Positions 29,818 through 37,308 of a stretch of DNA of 64,000 nt are shown here, one piece after another; the stretch's first letter is position 1, and every line of letters begins with the position of its first letter. The position numbers and the translations under genes were made by a program. The notes beneath the pieces were generated by a model. The model searched no databases. It saw only the letters and a program-made list of their open reading frames with translations, and was not told where the DNA came from. Location: NCBI GenBank assembly GCA_038146785.1, contig JAYQSI010000016.1, forward strand, positions 1 through 64,000, given 5' to 3'. Source of the DNA: VMDJ01 sp038146785 (lineage in GTDB: Bacteria > Pseudomonadota > Gammaproteobacteria > Chromatiales > Chromatiaceae).

Positions 29818-30285
29818 ATGACCGCTAACCAAGTCCGAGACGTTCGTATCGAGGAAACGATACAGGCTGGCAAATATCGAAAGCGTCGGCTCGATATTGC
29901 TGAGAAGTGGCTGGAGAAGGGTGTGATTACGCCGAACCAACATGCCGCTGCCGTAAACTTTGCCCTCACCTTTGAAGAGGCGCAGATGCGCGAACATTAC
30001 ACGCTGTCTCATTGGGAAAAAGAGCGCGTAGATGGCTCCAAGGGCGATGTTGAACGAACCTCGGTAAACGCTGTCCGTGCGGCGACCCGCATCTATGAAG
30101 CCAAAGACCTCCTGGGACCCAGTATGTTTCCCGTTACGTGTGATGTGATTGGCTCAGGTCTAAGTCTTCGAGAGCATTCTTTCAAAACGATTAACGGCAA
30201 ACGTGTCACGGAACACGAGGCACGGGGTAGGCTAATTGCTGCTTTAGATTTACTCGACCGGCATTGGGGTGTAAGGTGTCTTTAA
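29818..30285 (+). CDS. Phage conserved protein with DUF6456-like C-terminus
   Basis: Intact 155 residues. N-terminus MTANQVRDVRIEETIQAGKYRKRR is basic and helical. The C-terminal FPVTCDVIGSGLSLREHSFKT and GRLIAALDLLDRHWGV segments resemble a helix-turn-helix domain (DUF6456-like) found in alphaproteobacterial and phage proteins. This family has no proven function. It lies after the primase and before the end of the phage sequence, on the same strand, possibly in the same early transcript. Recognition is moderate only. Confidence 0.55.
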   Translation: MTANQVRDVRIEETIQAGKYRKRRLDIAEKWLEKGVITPNQHAAAVNFALTFEEAQMREHYTLSHWEKERVDGSKGDVERTSVNAVRAATRIYEAKDLLGPSMFPVTCDVIGSGLSLREHSFKTINGKRVTEHEARGRLIAALDLLDRHWGVRCL

Positions 30286-30304
30286 GAGAAAATCAGGGGA
30301 CATC

Positions 30305-30790
30305 ATGAAAACACTTTTCATTGCCGCATTGGTTGCCCTACTCGTCTTACCCGTCGTGGGAAATGCACAGAAAGCTGCGGATTGAAGAAAATGATCCAGT
30401 TGGAAAAAGAACTGACGATAGTGAAAAACTCCAGGCGTCCGCGAAGAGTAGGGTCCAGAAAGCCAACGAGGAGCTGCGCCGTCAAAATAAAAAGGCTGGA
30501 CTAATTAAGCGGAAGATTTCCACGTTGATGCGCAAGGCACCTCAAATGAAGGGTAAAAAGTGGGAAGGTTCACCTGAGGGAAGACTATGTTTTCGACACT
30601 GGACGTCAGGGGCCTCGAAATTGGCGGTATTTGCATTAAGTGGATGTTGCAACCTCGCTATGAACAATCCAACTCCTCCAAGAACTGCCATGGAGAGAGG
30701 TTTTGTTATAAAGAAACCGAAACTGAATAAAAGCTTGATTGAAGCGCAAAGATTCTGCCGCAGCTACGGTTTCAAGGCGGCAGGTAAATA
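30305..30790 (+). CDS. Small possibly exported phage protein(s), frame uncertain
   Basis: ATG 30305 opens MKTLFIAALVALLVLPVVGNAQ, a clear signal peptide, but a stop follows soon after. A longer frame (30321-30791) contains a Lys/Arg-rich stretch VQKANEELRRQNKKAGLIKR and ends QRFCRSYGFKAAGK. Combination of the two through an indel would give an exported protein of about 150 residues. The function is unknown. Both frames have weak coding character. Confidence 0.35.
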
Positions 30791-30911
30791 AACAAATTCC
30801 AGTCATTGGTGGTAACCCAAAACCTAACGAAAGGACGGGGGGGCACTCGCTACAGAGACTAAACAGCCTAAACACAAGATGTTGATTTACACCGATTGTT
30901 ACCACAATATC

Positions 30912-30940
30912 TTGCGTCCGACGGCGAAAAGTGCTATAAT
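30912..30940 (+). promoter_or_regulatory. Sigma-70 type promoter for a short RNA
   Basis: TTGCGT (30912-30917), then exactly 17 bases, then TATAAT (30935-30940). The perfect -10 and good -35 spacing make this the clearest promoter in the phage part. It points toward a terminator only about 100 bases away. Confidence 0.75.
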
Positions 30941-30946
30941 TATTAA

Positions 30947-31047
30947 AATGGTCGAGTTGTCGATTAGTTTCCCTCTCTAATCAAAACTCCCATTTTTACT
31001 TTGAAAAAGACCCGCAACGGCTGCCACCGCCTGGAGCGGGTCTTTTC
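30947..31047 (+). ncRNA. Putative small RNA between promoter and terminator
   Basis: A transcript starting near 30947 would be about 100 nt. It contains a hairpin, GATTAG (30962-30967) pairing with CTAATC (30977-30982) around a pyrimidine loop TTTCCCTCT, then a linker and the terminator stem. There is no open frame of size. Stem plus single-stranded pyrimidine loop followed by an intrinsic terminator resembles regulatory RNAs. No family match is claimed. Confidence 0.55.
31006..31046 (+). terminator. Intrinsic terminator at the phage right end
   Basis: AAAGACCCGC (31006-31015) pairs with GCGGGTCTTTT (31036-31046), with an inner GGC/GCC pair. TTTT follows. It is the last phage-side feature before the junction with nrdA. 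Confidence 0.85.
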
Positions 31048-31061
31048 ATCCTACCTCGGTT

Positions 31062-33035
31062 TTGTTTGATCGCTACTTCATTCACTCTCGCGACACTCGC
31101 TTTGAATTGCCACAAGCATTCTTCATGCGCGTTGCGATGGGCTTAGCCATCAACGAGATCGATCGTGAAGGTCGTGCGATTGAGTTCTACAACTTGCTCT
31201 CTAGCTTCGACTTCATGAGCTCAACGCCTACCCTATTTAACTCTGGCACCTTGCGTCCTCAGTTATCGTCTTGCTACCTAACCACCGTTCCAGACGACTT
31301 GGATGGTATCTACGGCGCGATTAAAGACAACGCATTACTTTCTAAGTATGCAGGTGGTTTGGGTAACGACTGGACACCAGTTCGTGGCTTAGGCGCACAC
31401 ATCAAAGGCACCAACGGTAAATCACAAGGCGTTGTTCCTTTCCTTAAAGTGGCCAACGACACCGCGGTAGCGGTTAACCAAGGCGGCAAGCGTAAAGGTG
31501 CTGTTTGTGCCTACCTTGAAAGCTGGCACATCGATATCGAAGAGTTCCTAGATCTTCGTAAGAACACCGGTGATGACCGTCGTCGTACTCACGACATGAA
31601 CACAGCAAACTGGATCCCAGACTTGTTCATGCAACGTGTTGCTGAAGACCAAGAGTGGACCTTGTTCACACCTAACGACACCACCGATCTACACGACCTG
31701 ACCGGCAAAGAATTCGAAGCCGCTTACGTTGCTTACGAAGAGAAAGCTGCGAAAGGTGAAATCAGCGTTCACAAGAAGGTTAAAGCGGTTGATCTATGGC
31801 GCAAGATGCTTGGCATGTTGTTCGAAACAGGTCACCCATGGGTAACCTTTAAAGATCCTTGCAACATTCGTTACACCAACCGTCACGTTGGCGTGGTTCA
31901 CTCATCTAACCTGTGTACTGAGATCACACTGCACACCAATCAAGCTGAGATCGCAGTGTGTAACTTAGGTTCAGTTAACCTACCTGCACACACCATTGAA
32001 GGTGAAGGCGTAGATTTAGCCAAACTCGAAAAGACCATCAACACCGCAATGCGCATGTTGGATAACGTTATCGAGTACAACTACTACAGCGTTCCTCAAG
32101 CACGTAACTCTAACTTGCGTCACCGCCCTGTGGGTCTAGGCATCATGGGCTTCCAAGATGCGCTGTACAAAATGCGCATGGCTTACGCGAGTGAAGAAGC
32201 GGTTACCTTCGCTGACAACTCAATGGAAGCTGTGTCTTACTACACCATCAAAGCATCTACTGACTTGGCTGAAGAGCGTGGTCGTTACTCTAGCTTCGAA
32301 GGTTCTTTGTGGAGCCAGGGCATTCTGCCAATCGACTCATTGCGTGAACTCGCAGAGATCCGTGGCAAGTACTTACAAGCAGACACCACTGAGACCTTGG
32401 ATTGGGATGATCTACGCGAGCGCGTTAAGACCGTTGGCATGCGTAACTCAAACACCATGGCGATCGCACCAACGGCGACCATCTCAAACATCTGTGGTGT
32501 TAGCCAATCGATCGAGCCGACTTATCAGAACCTGTTCGTTAAATCGAACCTGTCAGGTGAGTTCACCGTGGTTAACCCATACCTAGTTCGTGACCTGAAA
32601 GACCGCGGCTTATGGGACGAGGTGATGGTTAACGATCTGAAGTACTACGACGGTTCAGTACTACCGATTGATCGTATCCCTGATGACCTTAAAGCCATCT
32701 ACCGTTCAGCGTTTGAAGTTGACCCACGCTGGTTGGTTGAAGCAGGTGCACGTCGTCAGAAGTGGATTGACCAAGCACAGAGCTTGAACCTGTACATGGC
32801 AGAGCCATCAGGCAAGAAACTCGACAACTTGTACAAGCTAGCTTGGGTTCGTGGTTTGAAAACCACTTACTACCTCCGCTCAATGGGTGCGACCCATATG
32901 GAGAAATCAGCTGCTGCACCAAACAGTGGCTCTAAAACTGCAGACGCAAGCTTCGCGCTGAGTGCATCTCAGTCAGGTAGCGCAGCGCCTAAAGCATGCA
33001 GCATTCTGGATCCAGATTGCGAAGCGTGCCAATAA
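31062..33035 (+). CDS. nrdA: Ribonucleoside-diphosphate reductase alpha subunit, N-terminus missing
   Basis: Makes deoxyribonucleotides from NDPs with NrdB. The text begins at FDRYFIHSRDTRFELPQAFF, which corresponds to roughly residue 300 of the usual about 950-residue gammaproteobacterial enzyme. The ATP-cone and the start of the barrel are therefore lost. The core is intact: SSCYL (first active-site Cys), HSSNLCTEITLH (Asn, Cys and Glu of the active site), SVNLPA and the tail CSILDPDCEACQ with the redox Cys pair. The TTG at 31062 is unlikely to be a true start. The nrdB ATG lies 22 bases after the stop, behind TTGAGGAGA, so the two are an operon. Confidence 0.9.
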   Translation: MFDRYFIHSRDTRFELPQAFFMRVAMGLAINEIDREGRAIEFYNLLSSFDFMSSTPTLFNSGTLRPQLSSCYLTTVPDDLDGIYGAIKDNALLSKYAGGLGNDWTPVRGLGAHIKGTNGKSQGVVPFLKVANDTAVAVNQGGKRKGAVCAYLESWHIDIEEFLDLRKNTGDDRRRTHDMNTANWIPDLFMQRVAEDQEWTLFTPNDTTDLHDLTGKEFEAAYVAYEEKAAKGEISVHKKVKAVDLWRKMLGMLFETGHPWVTFKDPCNIRYTNRHVGVVHSSNLCTEITLHTNQAEIAVCNLGSVNLPAHTIEGEGVDLAKLEKTINTAMRMLDNVIEYNYYSVPQARNSNLRHRPVGLGIMGFQDALYKMRMAYASEEAVTFADNSMEAVSYYTIKASTDLAEERGRYSSFEGSLWSQGILPIDSLRELAEIRGKYLQADTTETLDWDDLRERVKTVGMRNSNTMAIAPTATISNICGVSQSIEPTYQNLFVKSNLSGEFTVVNPYLVRDLKDRGLWDEVMVNDLKYYDGSVLPIDRIPDDLKAIYRSAFEVDPRWLVEAGARRQKWIDQAQSLNLYMAEPSGKKLDNLYKLAWVRGLKTTYYLRSMGATHMEKSAAAPNSGSKTADASFALSASQSGSAAPKACSILDPDCEACQ

Positions 33036-33057
33036 GAAGAATTGAGGAGAAACACCA

Positions 33058-34269
33058 ATGAATTGGGATGACCCATTAGCACCATTGAGCAGTAAGTCTT
33101 CAGCTCCATCGAAGGCGGCGATCTCAGAAGAAGCTAACCCACTGAAAAACGCAAACTCAGCTGTTTCAGCGCCGGCGCCTAAGCCATCTGAAGCATTGAC
33201 CGCGGTATCTGGCCAAGAGGCTGCGATTCACGGTCAGCCAATGCATACCCCTGCACCATCTGAACTGAAGCCGGTTAACTCAGATGACAAGCGCGTCATC
33301 AACGGCATGACTGACATCAATCAGTTAGCACCGTTTAAGTATCCATGGGCATGGGAATACTTCCTAAACGCAAACCGTAATCACTGGACGCCGCTTGATA
33401 TCAACATGGCGCAAGACGTTCATGATTATCACCACAAGCTAACGCTTGAAGAGCGTCACGTTTACGAAAACGTTCTGGCTTACTTAACCACCTCTGACAT
33501 TCTCGCGATGCGCAACATCGGCCTTGCGGTAATGGAAAAGATGTCAGCGCCTGAGCTACAGATTTATCAAGCACGCCAAGTGTACGAAGAAGCCTTGCAC
33601 ACCTGGACTTACCAGCACTGCATCGAGTCAATTGGCCTCGACCAAGGTGAGATCTACAACCGCTACCGCGTGGTTCCACAGATCAACGGCAAGATTCAAA
33701 TGGCTAACCGTCGTTTGAACTCAGTGCTACGCCCTGACATCGACCTGAATGACCGTGATGAGCTGCATAATTTCTTGATGGCTTACATCTTCTTCTCAGG
33801 CGTTTTCGAAGGCTGCTGGTTCTACAACGGCTTTAGCCCAATCTTCTCGCTGCAACGCCGTGGCTTAATGAAAGGCACCGCTGAGCAGTTGCAATACATC
33901 ATGCGCGACGAAGTCCTTCACGCCTCTTTCGGTATTCGTGTCGCTAAGCAGATCATGTTTGAAGAAAACATCCAGCCTGATCCAAAAGCGCTACGTGAGA
34001 TGTGGGACGAAGCTGAAGCTTGTGAAAGCACTTACGCTGATTACCTACTCAAAGATCCAATCTTGGGTTACAGCAAAGAAGCACACATTGGCCAATTCCG
34101 CTATGTCGCTAACCGCCGAGCTGTGAGCTTAGGTATCGAGGAACCATTCCCTGGTGCTGAGCCAACACTGCCTTGGTTGGACGAGCAAGCCAACATGCGC
34201 AAAGAAAAGAACTTCTTCGAAACTCGTGTGACCGAATACCAAACCGGTGGCGCGTTGAAGTGGGATTAA
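33058..34269 (+). CDS. nrdB: Ribonucleoside-diphosphate reductase beta subunit
   Basis: Class Ia small subunit carrying the diiron-tyrosyl radical. 403 residues. After MNWDDPLAPL comes an about 80-residue Ala/Ser/Pro-rich linker, then the catalytic domain (KRVINGMTDINQLAPFKYPWAWE). Motifs: HKLTLEERHVYENVLAYLTTSD (iron-binding Asp), YEEALHTWTYQHCIES (Glu, His and the radical Tyr), FEGCWFYNGF and RDEVLHASFG (Glu/His ligands). Cotranscribed with nrdA. The 5' extended linker is longer than in E. coli but similar linkers occur in Pseudomonas-type enzymes. Confidence 0.95.
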   Translation: MNWDDPLAPLSSKSSAPSKAAISEEANPLKNANSAVSAPAPKPSEALTAVSGQEAAIHGQPMHTPAPSELKPVNSDDKRVINGMTDINQLAPFKYPWAWEYFLNANRNHWTPLDINMAQDVHDYHHKLTLEERHVYENVLAYLTTSDILAMRNIGLAVMEKMSAPELQIYQARQVYEEALHTWTYQHCIESIGLDQGEIYNRYRVVPQINGKIQMANRRLNSVLRPDIDLNDRDELHNFLMAYIFFSGVFEGCWFYNGFSPIFSLQRRGLMKGTAEQLQYIMRDEVLHASFGIRVAKQIMFEENIQPDPKALREMWDEAEACESTYADYLLKDPILGYSKEAHIGQFRYVANRRAVSLGIEEPFPGAEPTLPWLDEQANMRKEKNFFETRVTEYQTGGALKWD

Positions 34270-34296
34270 TAACGGTCGCATTGCGATCTCGATCAA

Positions 34297-34409
34297 TGCT
34301 GAAGGGGCTGCGTTAACTCTCGCAAGACATTTTTAATGTCCACCTAGACCACCATCCTAGGGAAGGCGCGGTCACTTCAGCACCAAACACCATCGAGCTT
34401 CGGCTCGAT
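34297..34409 (+). other. Structured 3' region after nrdB
   Basis: TGCTGAAG (34297-34304) pairs with CTTCAGCA (34375-34382), enclosing a smaller hairpin GACAT-TTTTA-ATGTC (34326-34340). A second hairpin ATCGAGC-TTCG-GCTCGAT (34392-34409) follows. It has no clear T tract. It may be the end structure of the nrdAB transcript or a small RNA; neither is proven. Confidence 0.45.
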
Positions 34410-34422
34410 AGCCTTCGGGCAT

Positions 34423-34641
34423 TTGTTCAACCTCACCGGAGCTTTCTCTGTGAACTGTCACCACTGTCATCATCCGATGGAACTGACTGAACAAGAACAA
34501 GAAAAAAACACCCTACAGTCTTGGTTTACCTGCCCACAATGTCATCACGAACACACGGTGACGCAAAAGCTAAACACCTATCAAACCAACTACTCAGCGA
34601 CACGTTGGTCACCTAGCGTCACCTTCCGATACATCGATTAA
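34423..34641 (+). CDS. Small zinc-ribbon protein
   Basis: 72 residues from TTG 34423, or 63 from GTG 34450 (MNCHHCHHPMELTEQ). Two pairs, CHHCHH and CPQCHHEH, form a zinc ribbon about 30 residues apart. The C-terminus ends FRYID. It lies between the nrdB 3' structure and an uncharacterised gene 35 bases downstream. No specific role is inferred. Confidence 0.6.
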   Translation: MFNLTGAFSVNCHHCHHPMELTEQEQEKNTLQSWFTCPQCHHEHTVTQKLNTYQTNYSATRWSPSVTFRYID

Positions 34642-34675
34642 ACTTGTTGTGCGCTCTGGGGTATCCTAGCGCGCC

Positions 34676-35056
34676 ATGACAACGCTTTATTCCATCATCG
34701 AATCGCCCGCTCATCCTGACCTGAGCAAGTTTTATAAGCGATACGGCTTTAACCAGCTGAAGTTCAACTCACAACGCAAAGCCATTAGCGCGCTTAAAAA
34801 AGAAAAGCCTGACTTTGTGGTGGCTGAATTCTTTTATGGCTATGGCAACAATTACGCTGGCGTGAACGTGAGCAACCTTGATGTGTTTCTACATAGCCAA
34901 CGCAAATATGCGCCAGAGGCAAAAATCATCGTTTTAGCGCAACCGCGCGAATATCCACACGTACAAAAGTTAGCCGAGCTTTTTCCTCTGCATGCAGTGA
35001 TTCGACTGCCCTTGCGTGAGGACATGATGATGGATGCTCTTGGCATTCAGGCATGA
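34676..35056 (+). CDS. Conserved hypothetical protein
   Basis: 126 residues, no membrane or signal segment. The text includes KRYGFNQLKFNSQRKAISALKK and an alpha/beta pattern with KIIVLAQPREYPHVQKL; this is reminiscent of a response-regulator-like fold without the catalytic Asp, but not assigned. Its TGA overlaps the next ATG (ATGA at 35053), so it is translationally coupled to the GIY-YIG gene. Function unknown. Confidence 0.6.
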   Translation: MTTLYSIIESPAHPDLSKFYKRYGFNQLKFNSQRKAISALKKEKPDFVVAEFFYGYGNNYAGVNVSNLDVFLHSQRKYAPEAKIIVLAQPREYPHVQKLAELFPLHAVIRLPLREDMMMDALGIQA

Positions 35057-35337
35057 GCAAAGACTGGCACCTCTATATTTTGCGCTGTGCAAATGGGGAT
35101 CTGTATACCGGCATCACCACCGATGTCGACAACCGCTTTGAGCAACACCAACAAGGTAAAGGCGCAAAGCGCACTAAAGGTCGCGGCCCTTTATCTCTCG
35201 AATTCCAAACCTGTGTTGGTGAGAAAGGTCCAGCACTTCAACTAGAGCATCGCATTAAGCAGCTAACACGCGAACAAAAAGAAGACCTCATCAGCGGCAG
35301 CATATCCATTGATAGCCTAACCACTGACAACGACTAA
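35053..35337 (+). CDS. yhbQ: GIY-YIG nuclease-like protein (YhbQ/UPF0213)
   Basis: 94 residues. HLYILRCANGDLYTGITTDVDNR holds the Y-I-L...YTGIT (GIY-YIG) motif, and REQHQ-type and LEHRIKQLTREQK segments match the YhbQ family. These proteins are small DNA-acting nucleases of uncertain physiological role in Gammaproteobacteria. Starts in the ATGA overlap with the preceding gene. It is convergent with the HIT gene, whose stop overlaps the end of this gene at 35334. Confidence 0.85.
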   Translation: MSKDWHLYILRCANGDLYTGITTDVDNRFEQHQQGKGAKRTKGRGPLSLEFQTCVGEKGPALQLEHRIKQLTREQKEDLISGSISIDSLTTDND

Positions 35338-35756
35338 TCGAGATTCGTATCGAGCTTTAGAGCACTCTTCAGCGACTGCTGTAGCGCTTTTATTTGATCT
35401 TCTGCATAAGGCTCAGCCGGCGAGTGTCCCCACACAGGTCCTGGCCATGCAGGATCATCAACCTTCCGCATCACATGATGAAGATGCAGCTGCGAGACCA
35501 CATTTCCCAAAGCGCCCACATTGAGCTTATCGCCACCCTGCTCGATCAACCATTGCGATACAGCACGCGATTCTTGCAGCAAAGTGACCGATTGCTCCTC
35601 TGATAAATCTGTCAGCTCTTTCAAGCCCTCAAGCATCGGCACTAAGATAATCCAGGGGTAACGACGATCGTTCATCAGAAGGACGCGAGATAGATGAAGA
35701 TCGCCCATCCAATGCGTATCCGCTTCTAATCGTGCATCTAATTTAAAACTCATCAC
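35334..35756 (-). CDS. HIT-family (histidine triad) nucleotide hydrolase-like protein
   Basis: 140 residues. The C-terminal part VVSQLHLHHVMRKVDDPAWPGP has the QLHLHH triad and the Trp/Pro segment of the HIT/diadenosine hydrolase branch. MNDRRYPWIILVPMLEG contributes the N-terminal strand. Members hydrolyse nucleotide phosphoramidates or dinucleotides in the cytoplasm. It is read opposite to its neighbours and its stop overlaps the YhbQ end by four bases. Confidence 0.75.
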   Translation of the reverse strand: MMSFKLDARLEADTHWMGDLHLSRVLLMNDRRYPWIILVPMLEGLKELTDLSEEQSVTLLQESRAVSQWLIEQGGDKLNVGALGNVVSQLHLHHVMRKVDDPAWPGPVWGHSPAEPYAEDQIKALQQSLKSALKLDTNLD

Positions 35757-35834
35757 ACACCCTTAAAACTTTCTTTGCTACCGCGAAGGTTATAGGCTCA
35801 TCATACCGACGATTGAATCAACAAGGCAGCAACG

Positions 35835-36137
35835 ATGTCGTATCAACAAAGTGGTACCTGCTGGCACTGTGGCCACGCCCTTAACGATGGCGATTACGCC
35901 AGAGATCACTACTGCTCTTCCTGCGGCAAACCAACGCTGGTCTGCCGTAATTGTGAGTACTTCAGCACCTCTGCACCCAATCAATGCCGAGAGCCTGTTG
36001 CAGACCCCGTGAGCGATAAAGAACGCAGTAACTTCTGCGGTTACTTCAAAGCCATAGCACGCTCAGCAGAAAGTCAGAATAGCCCTACAGAAGAAGAACT
36101 TAGAGCCGCAGCAGAAGCCCTGTTTAAAGACCTCTAA
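35835..36137 (+). CDS. Zinc-ribbon protein, conserved in proteobacteria
   Basis: 100 residues. CWHCGHAL, CSSCGKPTLVCRNCEYFSTSAPNQC give six Cys in pairs, consistent with a double zinc ribbon. PVADPVSDKERSNFCGYFKA follows, then an acidic helical tail. Such proteins are uncharacterised; a protein- or nucleic-acid-binding role is possible. It lies directly before the thioredoxin-like gene, about 40 bases apart. Confidence 0.65.
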   Translation: MSYQQSGTCWHCGHALNDGDYARDHYCSSCGKPTLVCRNCEYFSTSAPNQCREPVADPVSDKERSNFCGYFKAIARSAESQNSPTEEELRAAAEALFKDL

Positions 36138-36175
36138 GGCTTTGCATACGCCGAAATAGTCGCTAATGTCCGTCT

Positions 36176-36574
36176 ATGGATATCGACCACATGATTATGT
36201 ATACCGCGGCAGGCCTGGGCACCACCTGGCTTGTTTACCTTGGGTATATCTATGTGGCGAGTAAAGCGATGACCGGGCTTGAGGTAAAAGCCATCTCCAA
36301 AGAGCTCCCGTTCGAACCCTCGCAAGCCAGTTACTTCATTTATTGCTTCGCACCGAACTGCGGGCCTTGTAAGTTTTTATCACCCTTGGTGGATAAGTTG
36401 GTCGACGAAGGCTTTGAGTTCCACAAAGTCGACATCGCTAAACACTATGCCTTTGGTAAAGACCTTGGTATTCGCACCTCGCCGACGATCGTGAAGGTTG
36501 TAAACAATAAAGTGATGGATGTTCTTGTTGGTGGCCAGCAAGAGCACAAACTGCGAACTTGGATCGCGCAATAA
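36176..36574 (+). CDS. Membrane-anchored thioredoxin-like protein with CGPC motif
   Basis: 132 residues. The first about 25 residues (MIMYTAAGLGTTWLVYLGYIYV) form a membrane span. The following domain reads SYFIYCFAPNCGPCKFLSPLVDKL with the thioredoxin CGPC and then GIRTSPTIVKVV with the cis-Pro. It probably reduces disulfides outside the inner membrane. The stop is followed by the terminator shared with the opposite gene. Confidence 0.8.
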   Translation: MDIDHMIMYTAAGLGTTWLVYLGYIYVASKAMTGLEVKAISKELPFEPSQASYFIYCFAPNCGPCKFLSPLVDKLVDEGFEFHKVDIAKHYAFGKDLGIRTSPTIVKVVNNKVMDVLVGGQQEHKLRTWIAQ

Positions 36575-36596
36575 AAAGCCGCCCCTCAGGGCGGCT
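36573..36596 (-). terminator. Intrinsic terminator of the DUF1269-like gene
   Basis: GCCGCCC-TGAG-GGGCGGCT followed by T5 when read on the minus strand. It starts right after the thioredoxin-like stop, so it may act on both transcripts. Confidence 0.8.
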
Positions 36597-36623
36597 CGCC
36601 TCTACCTAGACTTCGTTACGACC

Positions 36624-37133
36624 TTAGGGGAAAGCAGGCAGTTGGCTATCGACCGAGCCATCACTTGCTTCTGGATGACGCTTTTGCATCAGTTTACGGA
36701 TCTCTCTGACCCTTGCTGGACAGACATCGACCATTAACAGAACCCTTCCGGCATCAAGATCTGCGGCAAAGGGTTTTAATCGACTATTCGGCACGCTGAT
36801 GGCCACAAGCCCGGAGAACCATGCCCCCATGAAGGCTCCGGCTAGCGCTATCAAAAGCACAGCGCCCAACCCCATACCGGCAAACACACCGAATTGAAGC
36901 AGCGTCATGCCCAGTAAGGCACCGGTTAAACCACCAACAACCAAACCCATCTCCCAACCGTGAATCAGGTCTGAGCGTTGTAAGAAGTTGGCACGATTGA
37001 GATCGCCTAGATCAACCGAGTCATGCGCCATAAAGTGAATATTGTGATTATCGATTTTTGCGAGCAATAAATCGTTTTCAGTTTCTTTCGCTGCCACACA
37101 GTTAGGCAACACAAAATACATACGTCTTTTCAT
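36624..37133 (-). CDS. DUF1269-like membrane-associated protein
   Basis: 169 residues. A soluble N-terminus (VLPNCVAAKETENDLLLAKI) leads to two hydrophobic spans (VVGGLTGALLGMTLLQFGVF and LGAVLLIALAGAFMGAW). The Gly-rich central loop and the ending with KPFAADLDAGRVLLMVDVCPARV fit DUF1269. Family members are uncharacterised inner-membrane proteins, sometimes linked to stress. It ends at the preceding terminator; nothing else is cotranscribed. Confidence 0.65.
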   Translation of the reverse strand: MKRRMYFVLPNCVAAKETENDLLLAKIDNHNIHFMAHDSVDLGDLNRANFLQRSDLIHGWEMGLVVGGLTGALLGMTLLQFGVFAGMGLGAVLLIALAGAFMGAWFSGLVAISVPNSRLKPFAADLDAGRVLLMVDVCPARVREIRKLMQKRHPEASDGSVDSQLPAFP

Positions 37134-37308
37134 TTATCTCTCCCCCTTATGAAGATAAAGCCCGACGGGCCTATATATAGGTTTAGCGGAGAATGACAAA
37201 AGCTCTAATAAATTATATTTTTACCGAAGAAGTTCTAATAAAAAGAACTAATTTCATTAGATAAGCACTAAGTAATGAATAAACGCAAAACCCTTTAGGA
37301 CACTAGCT

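Noticed and set aside
34297..34382. 4.5S RNA or tmRNA gene after nrdB
   Set aside because: The length and loops do not match the conserved GGAA tetraloop of SRP RNA or the tRNA-like ends of tmRNA.
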